A stretch of DNA of 46,178 nt from a virus. A program made the translations under genes and the position numbers. Position 1 is the stretch's first letter. Every line of letters begins with the position of its first letter. Below, one piece after another: positions 22,269 through 29,396 of this stretch. The notes below the pieces were generated by a model. That model searched no databases, was not told the origin of the DNA, and saw only the letters and a program-made list of their open reading frames with translations. The stretch spans positions 1 to 46,178 of IMG/VR virus record IMGVR_UViG_3300049716_000014; one strand, given 5' to 3'.

Positions 22269-22490
22269 ATGAAACCTAAATACTTCAAGAAAAAAGAATA
22301 CACCCAATGCTTCCATGAGTGTCCAAAGTGCCATCTGATTATTCGTCAACAGACTATGCCTAACCAACGGTATATCGAATTGAAAGAGTATCACTGTTTG
22401 ATATACAATTTATCAATGAAACGAAATTTAATAATTATACAGGGCGATTTACCATTACAAGAAAGTTATGTTTGGAAAACTGCTCGATAA
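22269..22490 (+). CDS. Small Cys/His-containing protein
   Basis: 73 residues. CFHECPKCHLII near residue 14 looks like a zinc knuckle. The second half is hydrophobic and basic (LSMKRNLIIIQGDLP). It is preceded by leader copy 2. No family. Confidence 0.55.
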   Translation: MKPKYFKKKEYTQCFHECPKCHLIIRQQTMPNQRYIELKEYHCLIYNLSMKRNLIIIQGDLPLQESYVWKTAR

Positions 22491-22502
22491 GAAAGGACTC
22501 CA

Positions 22503-22991
22503 ATGATAACCAAAGAATGGCTTAAAGAACAATCAGCGTGTAAAGAGGGTTATGAATGGTCAGTGCCAAGATTAAAAACCCCAATGAATGATAAAGATTT
22601 TCTTCAAGCCCTTATCGACGATAATAAACTTGATTGGGCGAATTGGGTTATCATCCGATTATTTAATGATACTCAAAATAGGCGCTATGCCATTTATGCC
22701 GCTGAACAGGTAATACATATTTATGAAAAAGAATATCCTAATGATAATCGACCTAGAAAGGCTATAGAAGCGGCAAAAGCGTATTTAGAAGACCCAACTC
22801 TCGCTAATGCCTCCGCTTGGGAAGCCGCTAGGGACGCCGCTTGGGAAGCCGCTAGGGCCGCCGCTTGGGACGCCGCTAGGGACGCCGCTAGGGCCGCCGC
22901 TTGGGACGCCGCTTGGGACGCCGCTAGGGACGCCGCTTATAACGACATGATCAAAAAAATATTAACCTACGGATTAACCTTATTGGAGTAA
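22503..22991 (+). CDS. Imm5-like protein with Ala-Ala-Trp/Arg-Asp repeats
   Basis: 162 residues, with GAAAGGACTCC before the ATG. The first 100 residues (GYEWSVPRLKTPMNDKDFLQ, then AIYAAEQVIHIYEKEYPNDN and RPRKAIEAAKAYLEDP) resemble the Imm5 family of toxin-immunity and phage proteins. Residues 106-145 are ten four-residue units of Ala-Ala-Trp or Arg-Asp, Glu or Ala, encoded by 12-bp DNA repeats. The helix would carry regular aromatic and charged faces. The role in a phage is unknown; it may interfere with a host protein. Confidence 0.65.
   Translation: MITKEWLKEQSACKEGYEWSVPRLKTPMNDKDFLQALIDDNKLDWANWVIIRLFNDTQNRRYAIYAAEQVIHIYEKEYPNDNRPRKAIEAAKAYLEDPTLANASAWEAARDAAWEAARAAAWDAARDAARAAAWDAAWDAARDAAYNDMIKKILTYGLTLLE
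22818..22937 (+). repeat. Ten tandem 12-bp units
   Basis: Units based on TGGGACGCCGCT or AGGGACGCCGCT, with few substitutions. They stay in frame and code the alanine-rich repeat. The copy number could change by slippage without breaking the frame. Confidence 0.85.
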
Positions 22992-22993
22992 AA

Positions 22994-23128
22994 ATGAAAC
23001 TCTCTCTCAAGGGCGTGTGGCCTCGTAAAAAGTCAGATACGTTTTATGATTCTCATGGTAAATGGAATCTATTAGAGATTTCAGCATGGAATCGTTGTAT
23101 CGACGCATTGCCGACGGAGGGTAAATGA
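22994..23128 (+). CDS. 44-residue hypothetical protein
   Basis: ATG with TTGGAGTAAAA upstream. It contains KLSLKGVWPRKKSDTFYDSH and ends in a short helix. It may be a small basic nucleic-acid-binding protein. The ATGA overlap with the following membrane peptide supports coding. Confidence 0.45.
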   Translation: MKLSLKGVWPRKKSDTFYDSHGKWNLLEISAWNRCIDALPTEGK

Positions 23129-23247
23129 ACGATAAAAATTGGATTGCAGTTTACATTATTTTGGCTGTATTAACTTTAGTAGCCATATATGTCGGAACGT
23201 GCGTATTTATTAACCTATTACCGCCAATCAAAATACATTTAGTTTAA
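23125..23247 (+). CDS. 40-residue single-pass membrane peptide
   Basis: MNDKNWIAVYIILAVLTLVA then a few more hydrophobic residues form one membrane segment covering most of the peptide. It is coupled to the gene before it. No signal cleavage site is obvious. Confidence 0.5.
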   Translation: MNDKNWIAVYIILAVLTLVAIYVGTCVFINLLPPIKIHLV

Positions 23248-23259
23248 CCCCTTCGGGGT
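23247..23259 (+). other. Small hairpin before the methyltransferase
   Basis: ACCCC pairs with GGGGT around a TTC loop, directly before the ribosome site GGAAAGG. It has no T run after it, so it is more likely a leader structure than a terminator. Confidence 0.4.
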
Positions 23260-23272
23260 GGAAAGGACTGAA

Positions 23273-23813
23273 ATGACCTTTAATAAGGTTATGTTTTCAT
23301 CTGCAAGTGCCCACTGGTCAACGCCAAAGGAGGTTTATGATGCCCTTAATAGCGAGTTTAATTTTGATTTTGACCCTTGCCCTATCAATGGTACACAGGG
23401 ATTGGATATATCTTGGGGTCGGAGCAATTTTGTTAATCCTCCCTATTCTGATATTAAAAAGTGGGTTGAGAAGGCGTATCAGGAATTTGGACAAGGCAAA
23501 CAAGTTGTTCTCTTGATACCGTCAAGAACTGATACAAAATACTGGCATGACTATATTATGAAAGCAACGGAGATAAGATTTATCAAAGGCCGTCTTAAAT
23601 TCGGGGGGGAGTAAGAATTCCGCACCATTTCCAAGCTGTATTGTTATCTTTAGAAAGGACTTCCACATTCCCAAAGCGCAGGTTAGCTTGGGAGATATAA
23701 GACAAGTTATTCAAGACTGGTTATCAAGCGCAGGCGAGAGCAGACTAACACCCTATGAAGAAATTGAAATTGCCCAAGCCGTCTTGGAACTTGTTCAGGG
23801 GAAAGGACTATAA
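23273..23813 (+). CDS. Dam-type DNA adenine methyltransferase, frameshifted at a G run
   Basis: The ATG at 23273 has GGAAAGG seven bases upstream. The first 114 codons contain SAHWSTPKEVYDALNSEF, DFDPCP and the catalytic NPPYSDIKKWVEKA, as in the phage Dam family. At 23603-23609 there are seven Gs, after which frame one stops (GAG TAA). With six Gs the protein would continue KFGGSKNSAPFPSCIVIFRK, the conserved family sequence, and run on to 23813. So the gene is either broken, switched by G-run slippage, or carries a sequencing error. Methylation of phage DNA would protect it from restriction. Confidence 0.75.
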
Positions 23814-24020
23814 TACGCCTAAACAGCGTAATGACCCGCACGGAATATACTTACAATTCACGTCAACTTTCTGCAAATTGTTAAGATTAGCCACTTGATT
23901 AGCTGTTGAGCGTATCTGCGGAGTTACAATCTGACCGTACCGGATAGCCCACCCTATCAGTATCACAACGATAAGAAGGACTATCCGGTACCAAGAAAAC
24001 CCATGTTCAATCTTTACCAT
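23808..24020 (-). CDS. Small membrane protein, lysis-region candidate
   Basis: 70 residues. A hydrophobic segment of residues 11-27 (YRIVLLIVVILIGWAIRYGQ) with N-terminus probably in the cytoplasm, then a helical part (STANQVANLNNLQKVDVNCK) and a Cys-containing end. The form fits an inner-membrane spanin or similar lysis protein, but there is no outer lipoprotein partner next to it. Its end overlaps the end of the methyltransferase from the opposite strand. Confidence 0.5.
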   Translation of the reverse strand: MVKIEHGFSWYRIVLLIVVILIGWAIRYGQIVTPQIRSTANQVANLNNLQKVDVNCKYIPCGSLRCLGVL

Positions 24021-24053
24021 TTTAAAGTCACCGTAAACACCATTATATCAAGC

Positions 24054-24467
24054 CTATGCGGCAGGATTGACAGATGCGCTGTTTGTATTACCGCTAAAGT
24101 CGCCATTGACACTATTGCCTTGGTTGCCATCCATAAGACCTTTATCATGTGCGATTGCCCAAGCCCAGGAATGGAACAAAGCGTTCTTAGCGATTATCAA
24201 ATCCGCAGCTAAGTCTGCTGTGGCCTCTGCTACTGCAAGGGCTACCCTTTCTTTTACTGTTGAAAACGGAGACATCTTTGCTTCATCAGCAAATATTTGT
24301 TCTACCTGTTGCTTAAAGGCAGGAAATAATGCCGCTTCTTCTTCCGTAATGGCCTCTTTAAGGAACGATAATAGAAAATTGATAGCTTGACCTGCCTCTT
24401 TTTCAATGAAGTCTTTAACGTCGTTATAGCATGTTTCCAAGAGTGATAAAACAGGGTTTATCGACAT
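24054..24467 (-). CDS. Helical hypothetical protein near the holin
   Basis: 137 residues, ATG preceded by GGAGGGAAG. It is largely alpha-helical, with an acidic N-terminal helix (LETCYNDVKDFIEKEAGQAI) and a long alanine-rich helix (ALAVAEATADLAADLIIAKN). The tail (VNGDFSGNTNSASVNPAA) is low complexity. It is coupled with the holin-like gene. No family name; a virion-associated or lysis role is possible. Confidence 0.6.
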   Translation of the reverse strand: MSINPVLSLLETCYNDVKDFIEKEAGQAINFLLSFLKEAITEEEAALFPAFKQQVEQIFADEAKMSPFSTVKERVALAVAEATADLAADLIIAKNALFHSWAWAIAHDKGLMDGNQGNSVNGDFSGNTNSASVNPAA

Positions 24468-24468
24468 A

Positions 24469-24669
24469 TTACTTCCCTCCTATTGGTTTAATCCTGTTTC
24501 CGAGGCCAATGTAGCCTCCGATGGCCGTCATGTAGTAAATCACCTTACCAAATGGTGGCTTTAAATCCTTTGGTTCTGCGTCCACGGCGTCCTGAACAGC
24601 CGTTAAAACTTTAACGATTATCAGGTATATCACCCCTATCTCAGCCCAATGTTTGTGCAATATCTCCAT
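24469..24669 (-). CDS. Holin-like membrane protein
   Basis: 66 residues, with GGGAGGAGAAAG before the ATG. Two hydrophobic segments (WAEIGVIYLIIVKVLTAV and IYYMTAIGGYIGLG) are separated by a charged loop (QDAVDAEPKDLKPP). This is a class II-like holin layout. It sits between the tail fibre module and the end of the late operon, the usual place for lysis genes. Confidence 0.6.
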   Translation of the reverse strand: MEILHKHWAEIGVIYLIIVKVLTAVQDAVDAEPKDLKPPFGKVIYYMTAIGGYIGLGNRIKPIGGK

Positions 24670-24790
24670 GTTCTTTCTCCTCCCTAGTTACATAGTCTTT
24701 ATGGTACGGACATTCCTTATCACAAGCACCGCTACCTTTGTACTTACATCCACCATCAAGCGTGCATTTAACATGTTGTTGGGTCGTCAT
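24641..24790 (-). CDS. 49-residue cysteine-rich peptide
   Basis: It overlaps the end of the upstream gene and the start of the holin gene. The product MTTQQHVKCTLDGGCKYKGS continues with ACDKECPYHKDYV, giving four cysteines and two histidines in a zinc-knuckle-like pattern. The ribosome site is weak, so expression would rely on coupling. The regular cysteine spacing is the main support. Confidence 0.45.
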   Translation of the reverse strand: MTTQQHVKCTLDGGCKYKGSGACDKECPYHKDYVTREEKEHGDIAQTLG

Positions 24791-25058
24791 GGCAACACCG
24801 GGACACTTTCTGCTCAAGGCAGGTCATTTTGTCTTGATAATGGACTAACTCTGCCCACATTCTCATATGGTCTGCTTTATTTTCATTTCTTAATTCGTTA
24901 AGAGAACCGTTAGATTCTTCAAATTTACCGTCGATATGGTGAAGCTCCCGGTCAATGGTATATCCAAAATACCAACTGATACCTCCGAGCACAAACGTTA
25001 ACGCAATTGTTGTTATTGGTATTGCCCATACCCATTTGCGGCTTTCGTGAGTAACCAT
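24768..25058 (-). CDS. Membrane-anchored coiled-coil protein
   Basis: 96 residues. A membrane segment at residues 10-32 (AIPITTIALTFVLGGISWYF) is followed by a coiled coil (RNENKADHMRMWAELVHYQD) and a cysteine-rich tail. The layout recalls XhlA-like holin partners. It has a good ribosome site (AAAGGGAG). Confidence 0.55.
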   Translation of the reverse strand: MVTHESRKWVWAIPITTIALTFVLGGISWYFGYTIDRELHHIDGKFEESNGSLNELRNENKADHMRMWAELVHYQDKMTCLEQKVSRCCHDDPTTC

Positions 25059-25068
25059 ACTCCCTTTC

Positions 25069-25965
25069 TTACTTCATCACAGCGTCGAGTATTGACTTAT
25101 GTTTATATTCCATGCACTTTTCACCATAACGGCACTTCCAAACAGAACCAGTCTCCGGCATGTCAAATAAGAAACTATTTGGTCTGTGGCAGAAAGGCTC
25201 ATCGCAAACAGATTGAGTTAAATTAATATTACTCTCATATCCTAAAACCTTTGGTGACGTTCCTCCCCAGACCACAACAGCTTGTTTTTCGAGTGCGGCG
25301 CAAGCATGTTGCATAAACGAGTCAATCAACACTAATTTATCCGCATATTTAATTAATGCTATTAACTCCCTTATAGGAGCAGATACAGGTGTTGTGTTGT
25401 CTACTGTTGGCTGTGTAGGGGCTTTAATTAATAATACCTTGTGCTTAGTATTAAGTTTCTCCGCTACTTTGTTAGCAATTTCTACAGGCAAATTTCGGAC
25501 ATACATCTTAGGGGCAAGCTGACCTTGCTTCGGAGGCGCACCACCAGTAACCTGCATGATAGCGACAGGTTTCTTTTGTAAGTTTATAAACTCCCTTGCG
25601 TCGCGATACTCAACATCTGTCAGAAAAATATCAGGTTTAGGATTATCAAACGGAACTCCTAACATTTCGCACCAGATATCGGTGATGTGTCTATTTTTAT
25701 ATATGTAGTCGTGATGAAGATAAGGCTCATTCTTCAATACCAGAGATTTTTTATCACGGATAAAATCATCATAGAAATAAAGAGGATTGCCAAGCGAATA
25801 AACCCTGTCCACATTAGGATTAAATTGAAAAATATCAGGGTAACTTGCAACGACAAGTATTTTCTTATCTGGATATTTTTGTTTAATCCCTCTTAATGGT
25901 ACAGTGGCATTGATGTTTTTTCCAACACCACCATCGACGATAAAGACTACATTTTCAAAGTCCAC
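25069..25965 (-). CDS. GT9-like glycosyltransferase (heptosyltransferase type)
   Basis: 298 residues from a GTG at 25965, chosen because ACGGAGA lies upstream; the frame is open to 26031 but that part overlaps the previous gene. The N-terminal half has the glycine-rich start FIVDGGVGKNINATVPLRGI. The C-terminal half has LVLIDSFMQHACAALEKQAV followed by VVWGGTSPKVLGYESNI, the GT9 donor-binding pattern. Four cysteines near the end (CDEPFC, CRYGEKC) may bind metal. A glycosyltransferase inside a tail-fibre module could glycosylate the fibre or a host surface. Confidence 0.65.
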   Translation of the reverse strand: MDFENVVFIVDGGVGKNINATVPLRGIKQKYPDKKILVVASYPDIFQFNPNVDRVYSLGNPLYFYDDFIRDKKSLVLKNEPYLHHDYIYKNRHITDIWCEMLGVPFDNPKPDIFLTDVEYRDAREFINLQKKPVAIMQVTGGAPPKQGQLAPKMYVRNLPVEIANKVAEKLNTKHKVLLIKAPTQPTVDNTTPVSAPIRELIALIKYADKLVLIDSFMQHACAALEKQAVVVWGGTSPKVLGYESNINLTQSVCDEPFCHRPNSFLFDMPETGSVWKCRYGEKCMEYKHKSILDAVMK

Positions 25966-26179
25966 GTTTAATCTCCGTTGGGTGTTCAACAAAAATATCA
26001 ATGCCCTGAACTTGATGGCCAAGAGGCGCATTTGGATTTATACGGACTTTAACATCCATTAATAAATCTCCCTCTTCCACCACAACACCATTTGGGGTAT
26101 TAAAGCCAACCTTAAATCCCAACACTTTCATTAGTTCTTGACCCGACACCCAATACTTAACAACATCTTTTCTAATCAT
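25955..26179 (-). CDS. Small hypothetical protein in the fibre module
   Basis: 74 residues (VKYWVSGQELMKVLGFKVGF and a beta-rich remainder with NPNAPLGHQV). It overlaps the glycosyltransferase by eleven bases. It could be a fibre chaperone or small tail component; no family. Confidence 0.55.
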   Translation of the reverse strand: MIRKDVVKYWVSGQELMKVLGFKVGFNTPNGVVVEEGDLLMDVKVRINPNAPLGHQVQGIDIFVEHPTEIKRGL

Positions 26180-26187
26180 ATTTCCCC

Positions 26188-26421
26188 TTATTTTAATGTT
26201 ACATCAGCGACGGCTTGTCCTAATGCTGTCAATTGAGCCGTTAAATTGTTTACCCCGTTTTGGACATTGTTCTGTTGATTAACAACTTCTGCTCTTGTCA
26301 GAGGCTTTGACGCATTGATAGTCGTTTGCTCTGATCCATCTGGATTCTCATTCACCGTTGTTGTTGTGATAATTGCCTTACCATTAACCTGTGCATAAGT
26401 TACTGTTACTGTTTGTGCCAT
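26188..26421 (-). CDS. Small tail-module protein with coiled-coil end
   Basis: 77 residues with AAGGAG before the ATG. A beta-rich N-terminus of repeated Thr and Val (TVTVTYAQVNGKAIITTTTV) is followed by a helical segment of repeated Asn, Gln and Val (VNQQNNVQNGVNNLTAQL). Probably a small tail or fibre-associated protein; no family. Confidence 0.55.
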   Translation of the reverse strand: MAQTVTVTYAQVNGKAIITTTTVNENPDGSEQTTINASKPLTRAEVVNQQNNVQNGVNNLTAQLTALGQAVADVTLK

Positions 26422-26432
26422 TTCAATCTCCT

Positions 26433-27458
26433 TTAATTAATCATTATTCCACAACAAGTACAATGCCAATTATAATTACCGTCCATCCAATAACAATTAA
26501 TCCCCGAATAACCTTGAATATAATAACTTAGAGCGTTTATGTAAGCGCAACAGATATTATAATAGTTCATGCAAAGGTCACTACAAGCAGAACCGCTCCA
26601 ACCGCCGAAACCACCACCTCCACATAAATAACAAGCGTAATACGCCAGACCGGAATAACAGGAGCATTGCACATTACTTAAACAGCTTCCGTCCCCGCAA
26701 AAATATCCATAAAAATAACAACCACAAATATTAAAAGCGCAACATATACTGTATCCCTGCATACAAAGGTCAGTACAGGCGCATCCAGACCATCCACCAC
26801 CGCATCCACCGGAACAAACAGAACCTAAATTCCAATTATAACCGTTCCAACAAAGGACGCATCCATAACAGTATCCACACATAGCATAACTAGGTATGCT
26901 CACATCACATAAACCGCACAAACATTCGTGCGTGGACAGATTGGTTAATCCGCTCCCATCTCCATAAAAATAACTTCCACAAATACAACTCCCCTGGATA
27001 GGACCATTTGTGTAAACACCCCATCCTTCGTATGTCGATAATGAAGTGTAAACTCCATTATAATTATTACAGAAATAGCCACCAGCGTCACAACCGCCCA
27101 AATTGGAGCCAAGTATGCCTGTGAAAACATAACAACTACAACCAGTTGTTTGGGCTGTAATAGGGCCGTAAGCACTTATATAGCCAACATCAGTCAAGGT
27201 ATAACCATTACCACAAACATTAGAAGTCCAATTAGCATTGTTAGGAACATCGACCCAAGCACCGTTACATCTGCCATAAATTGTGCCATCAGACGGAGCG
27301 TCTTGCAATACCATCGTTTCTACACCACTATAAGCCTGTGTGTATAAATTACCATCAGCTTTGAAGTAAAGTTCATGGAATCCAGATACAGGTGCGCTTG
27401 GAGTAGCAAGCTCTTGCATCGTTACCAAACCTTCAATATTTAATGAACCAGTATTCAT
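26433..27458 (-). CDS. Cysteine/glycine/tyrosine-rich tail-fibre protein
   Basis: 341 residues from the ATG at 27458, which overlaps the upstream stop (ATGA) and has AGAGG before it. The N-terminal 60 residues are fibre-like (ELYFKADGNLYTQAYSG). From residue 60 onward there are 38 cysteines, many as CxC, CC or CxxC, with units like YFYGDGSGLTNLS and GGWSGCACTDLCM. Tyr and Gly are also dense. This looks like a repeated beta-solenoid in which Cys fills core or side positions. It is unusual for a phage fibre. Confidence 0.7.
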   Translation of the reverse strand: MNTGSLNIEGLVTMQELATPSAPVSGFHELYFKADGNLYTQAYSGVETMVLQDAPSDGTIYGRCNGAWVDVPNNANWTSNVCGNGYTLTDVGYISAYGPITAQTTGCSCYVFTGILGSNLGGCDAGGYFCNNYNGVYTSLSTYEGWGVYTNGPIQGSCICGSYFYGDGSGLTNLSTHECLCGLCDVSIPSYAMCGYCYGCVLCWNGYNWNLGSVCSGGCGGGWSGCACTDLCMQGYSICCAFNICGCYFYGYFCGDGSCLSNVQCSCYSGLAYYACYLCGGGGFGGWSGSACSDLCMNYYNICCAYINALSYYIQGYSGINCYWMDGNYNWHCTCCGIMIN

Positions 27459-27709
27459 TGGATATCCTCTAATTGAGCCCGTAAAGCCTGTGCCTGTGCT
27501 TCCCATTGAGCCATACGTGCGGTGTCATTGGTACGTATTGCCCTTATTGATTTAAGGTCTATAGCGTCAAGTTGGGCTTGAATATCCGCTATCTGTTTAG
27601 CCTTGGCCTTTTGTGCATCAATGATCATCTGTACTTTAGCAGAAGCGTCCAATTCTTCTGGTGTAGGAATTGAATAGGTGATATTGCCGTCTTTAATTAT
27701 CTCTGCCAT
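27455..27709 (-). CDS. Small coiled-coil protein, fibre assembly candidate
   Basis: 84 residues. After a short beta hairpin it is one long helix (KVQMIIDAQKAKAKQIADIQ and onward). The start overlaps the upstream fibre stop (TAATG) and its stop overlaps the next fibre gene (ATGA), so it is tied to both. The form is like tail-fibre assembly or trimerisation proteins. Confidence 0.6.
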   Translation of the reverse strand: MAEIIKDGNITYSIPTPEELDASAKVQMIIDAQKAKAKQIADIQAQLDAIDLKSIRAIRTNDTARMAQWEAQAQALRAQLEDIQ

Positions 27710-27710
27710 A

Positions 27711-28871
27711 TTAGTTCATCCTATATAAGTTAACTGTCCCAGTTACCGTTCCCGCCGTGGTTGTAAAATCTATCGAGCTTAAAGCATTGTGTGAATACTT
27801 GAACGTCCCATGCAAGGTACGAAAATACCCTGCTGAATCGGTTATGCCATAGGTCATGTTCCCTCGCACTATGCTTGTGCTTCCAGGGATAGTTGAGAAA
27901 TCCATAACGATATAGAAACCCTCTCCTATAGCATTGTTATCTAAATCCGCTATATAGGTCGTGTTCACCCGTCCATATACCAGATCGTTAGAAGTGCCCC
28001 CCGAACTCATAGCGTTCTCCGTCCACGCCCATGTATAATATGAGCCAGAGTCGCTATTAAAAGTGATATTAAACTGTCCAGCGGTAGTATTTTGTTTTAG
28101 GTTAACGATGATACGATAATTAACACCAGAAGTTAAACTTCCAATGCTAAACGTATTGGCCGAAGAAGGCGAAGCTGTTACTACATTAGACATTCCAGGC
28201 AAGGCAGCATTGGTTATTACACCCGTCGTATTGTTGTAGCTTATGCCCGTCCCTGCGGATAAGGCCATCAAAGGTATGTAACTATTTGGATTTGTGGCGT
28301 TATATGGCGTAAATCCCAATGCCCCTGTAACCATGCCACTTGTTAAGGATACACTCAAAGGCGTTACTGCTAGCCCGTTGCCTGTCAATGTAGAGTCCGT
28401 ATAGACCTTATTCGTCAACGACCCGCCCTGCACCACGACCTTCCATGTCCCTGTTATCGTATAGGATGATAAATTTACCGTACATGCCGAAGTGCTTGTT
28501 AAGGTTATCCCGTCTGGAATTATCAGGTTACTACCATTGTCGTAAACAGATACTATTACACTCTGTACCCCTAAATTGTGCGTTACTGTCAACACTCCAG
28601 CCGATAGACTTGAACTTGTGAAGGTTGCCGTGTAACCGCCGGAAGGAACTCCGATCATTTGATTCCAGTTTAAATTTGTTAAACCAGAACCATTACCAGA
28701 AATTATATAGTTTGAATTTATTGGACTTAGCGTTGACCCTGATAGTGTCCAGAATGACCCACAACCTGGCGTTGTATCATAGGGCTTACAGACATATTTC
28801 GTGATTTGGCCAAAACATACTGTTGGCGCGATCATAATAAGTATTAGGTTAAGTTTCCACGAACGTACCAT
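27711..28871 (-). CDS. Tail-fibre-like protein with signal peptide
   Basis: 386 residues. The start MVRSWKLNLILIMIAPTVCF has a basic end, a hydrophobic core and a cleavage-like CFG, so it looks like a Sec signal. The body is rich in Ser, Thr, Gly and Asn with beta repeats such as NYIISGNGSGLTNLNW, LGVQSVIVSVYDNGSNLI and LGFTPYNATNPNSYIPLM, the last being a familiar fibre repeat. The final 150 residues look like a globular tip domain. A signal peptide on a virion fibre is unexpected. Confidence 0.65.
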   Translation of the reverse strand: MVRSWKLNLILIMIAPTVCFGQITKYVCKPYDTTPGCGSFWTLSGSTLSPINSNYIISGNGSGLTNLNWNQMIGVPSGGYTATFTSSSLSAGVLTVTHNLGVQSVIVSVYDNGSNLIIPDGITLTSTSACTVNLSSYTITGTWKVVVQGGSLTNKVYTDSTLTGNGLAVTPLSVSLTSGMVTGALGFTPYNATNPNSYIPLMALSAGTGISYNNTTGVITNAALPGMSNVVTASPSSANTFSIGSLTSGVNYRIIVNLKQNTTAGQFNITFNSDSGSYYTWAWTENAMSSGGTSNDLVYGRVNTTYIADLDNNAIGEGFYIVMDFSTIPGSTSIVRGNMTYGITDSAGYFRTLHGTFKYSHNALSSIDFTTTAGTVTGTVNLYRMN

Positions 28872-29179
28872 CTATATGCCCCTGTAGTTGTTATCGCCAC
28901 ACTCGTAAACGGTGGCACTCTTTCGTTGAATGTTTCCCCTGTATGTAGAACCCAAGACAATGTACCGCCAGAACAAGTAATAACTATCTGGATATCACCT
29001 GCGCTGTCATTAGTAAGGAAAAGCTCTCTTGCCGGAAGATTAGGCCATTCAACACCCGCTTGTATTGTCGCATTAACTATTACAGGCGTAACTCCGCTTG
29101 ACCCAATGACGGGTAGCTTCTCCCGCTGATCGCCGTGATACTTTGCTTCTACGGCCATTATGGATGGGTTAATTGGCAT
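28844..29179 (-). CDS. Small beta-rich tail-module protein
   Basis: 111 residues. VEAKYHGDQREKLPVIGSSG leads into beta strands (LPARELFLTNDSAGDIQIVI and a final GAYRWYVRG). It overlaps both neighbours. It is similar in composition to short fibre-attachment or baseplate-like proteins; no family is named. An inner ATG seven codons on is also possible. Confidence 0.6.
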   Translation of the reverse strand: MPINPSIMAVEAKYHGDQREKLPVIGSSGVTPVIVNATIQAGVEWPNLPARELFLTNDSAGDIQIVITCSGGTLSWVLHTGETFNERVPPFTSVAITTTGAYRWYVRGNLT

Positions 29180-29387
29180 TGGCGTATACCTGATTGTTAG
29201 GAATTTCCGTTATATTGCAATTTGTAGCGTTCAATACATTCTGGTAGTAATTAACATCAAACACTTGATTTCCGTATTGTCCGGTTTGGTTTAATGCCTG
29301 GATACCGTTATCGCATGATATAACGTAAGCGGCATAGGCTCCCGTGATTGAGGCTAAAAGTATAAGTAATGTTAAAAGTAGTTTCAT
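29169..29387 (-). CDS. Small secreted protein
   Basis: 72 residues with AAGGAGAAAG before the ATG. MKLLLTLLILLASITGAYAA is a textbook Sec signal peptide with AYA cleavage site. The mature part (about 53 residues) is polar, Asn and Gln rich, with two cysteines that could form a disulphide in the periplasm. No family. It sits between two fibre-type genes. Confidence 0.65.
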   Translation of the reverse strand: MKLLLTLLILLASITGAYAAYVISCDNGIQALNQTGQYGNQVFDVNYYQNVLNATNCNITEIPNNQVYANAN

Positions 29388-29396
29388 GCTTTCTCC

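Noticed and set aside
22818-22937. CRISPR-like or satellite array
   Set aside because: Units are 12 bp without spacers and keep the reading frame; they code an alanine-rich helix.
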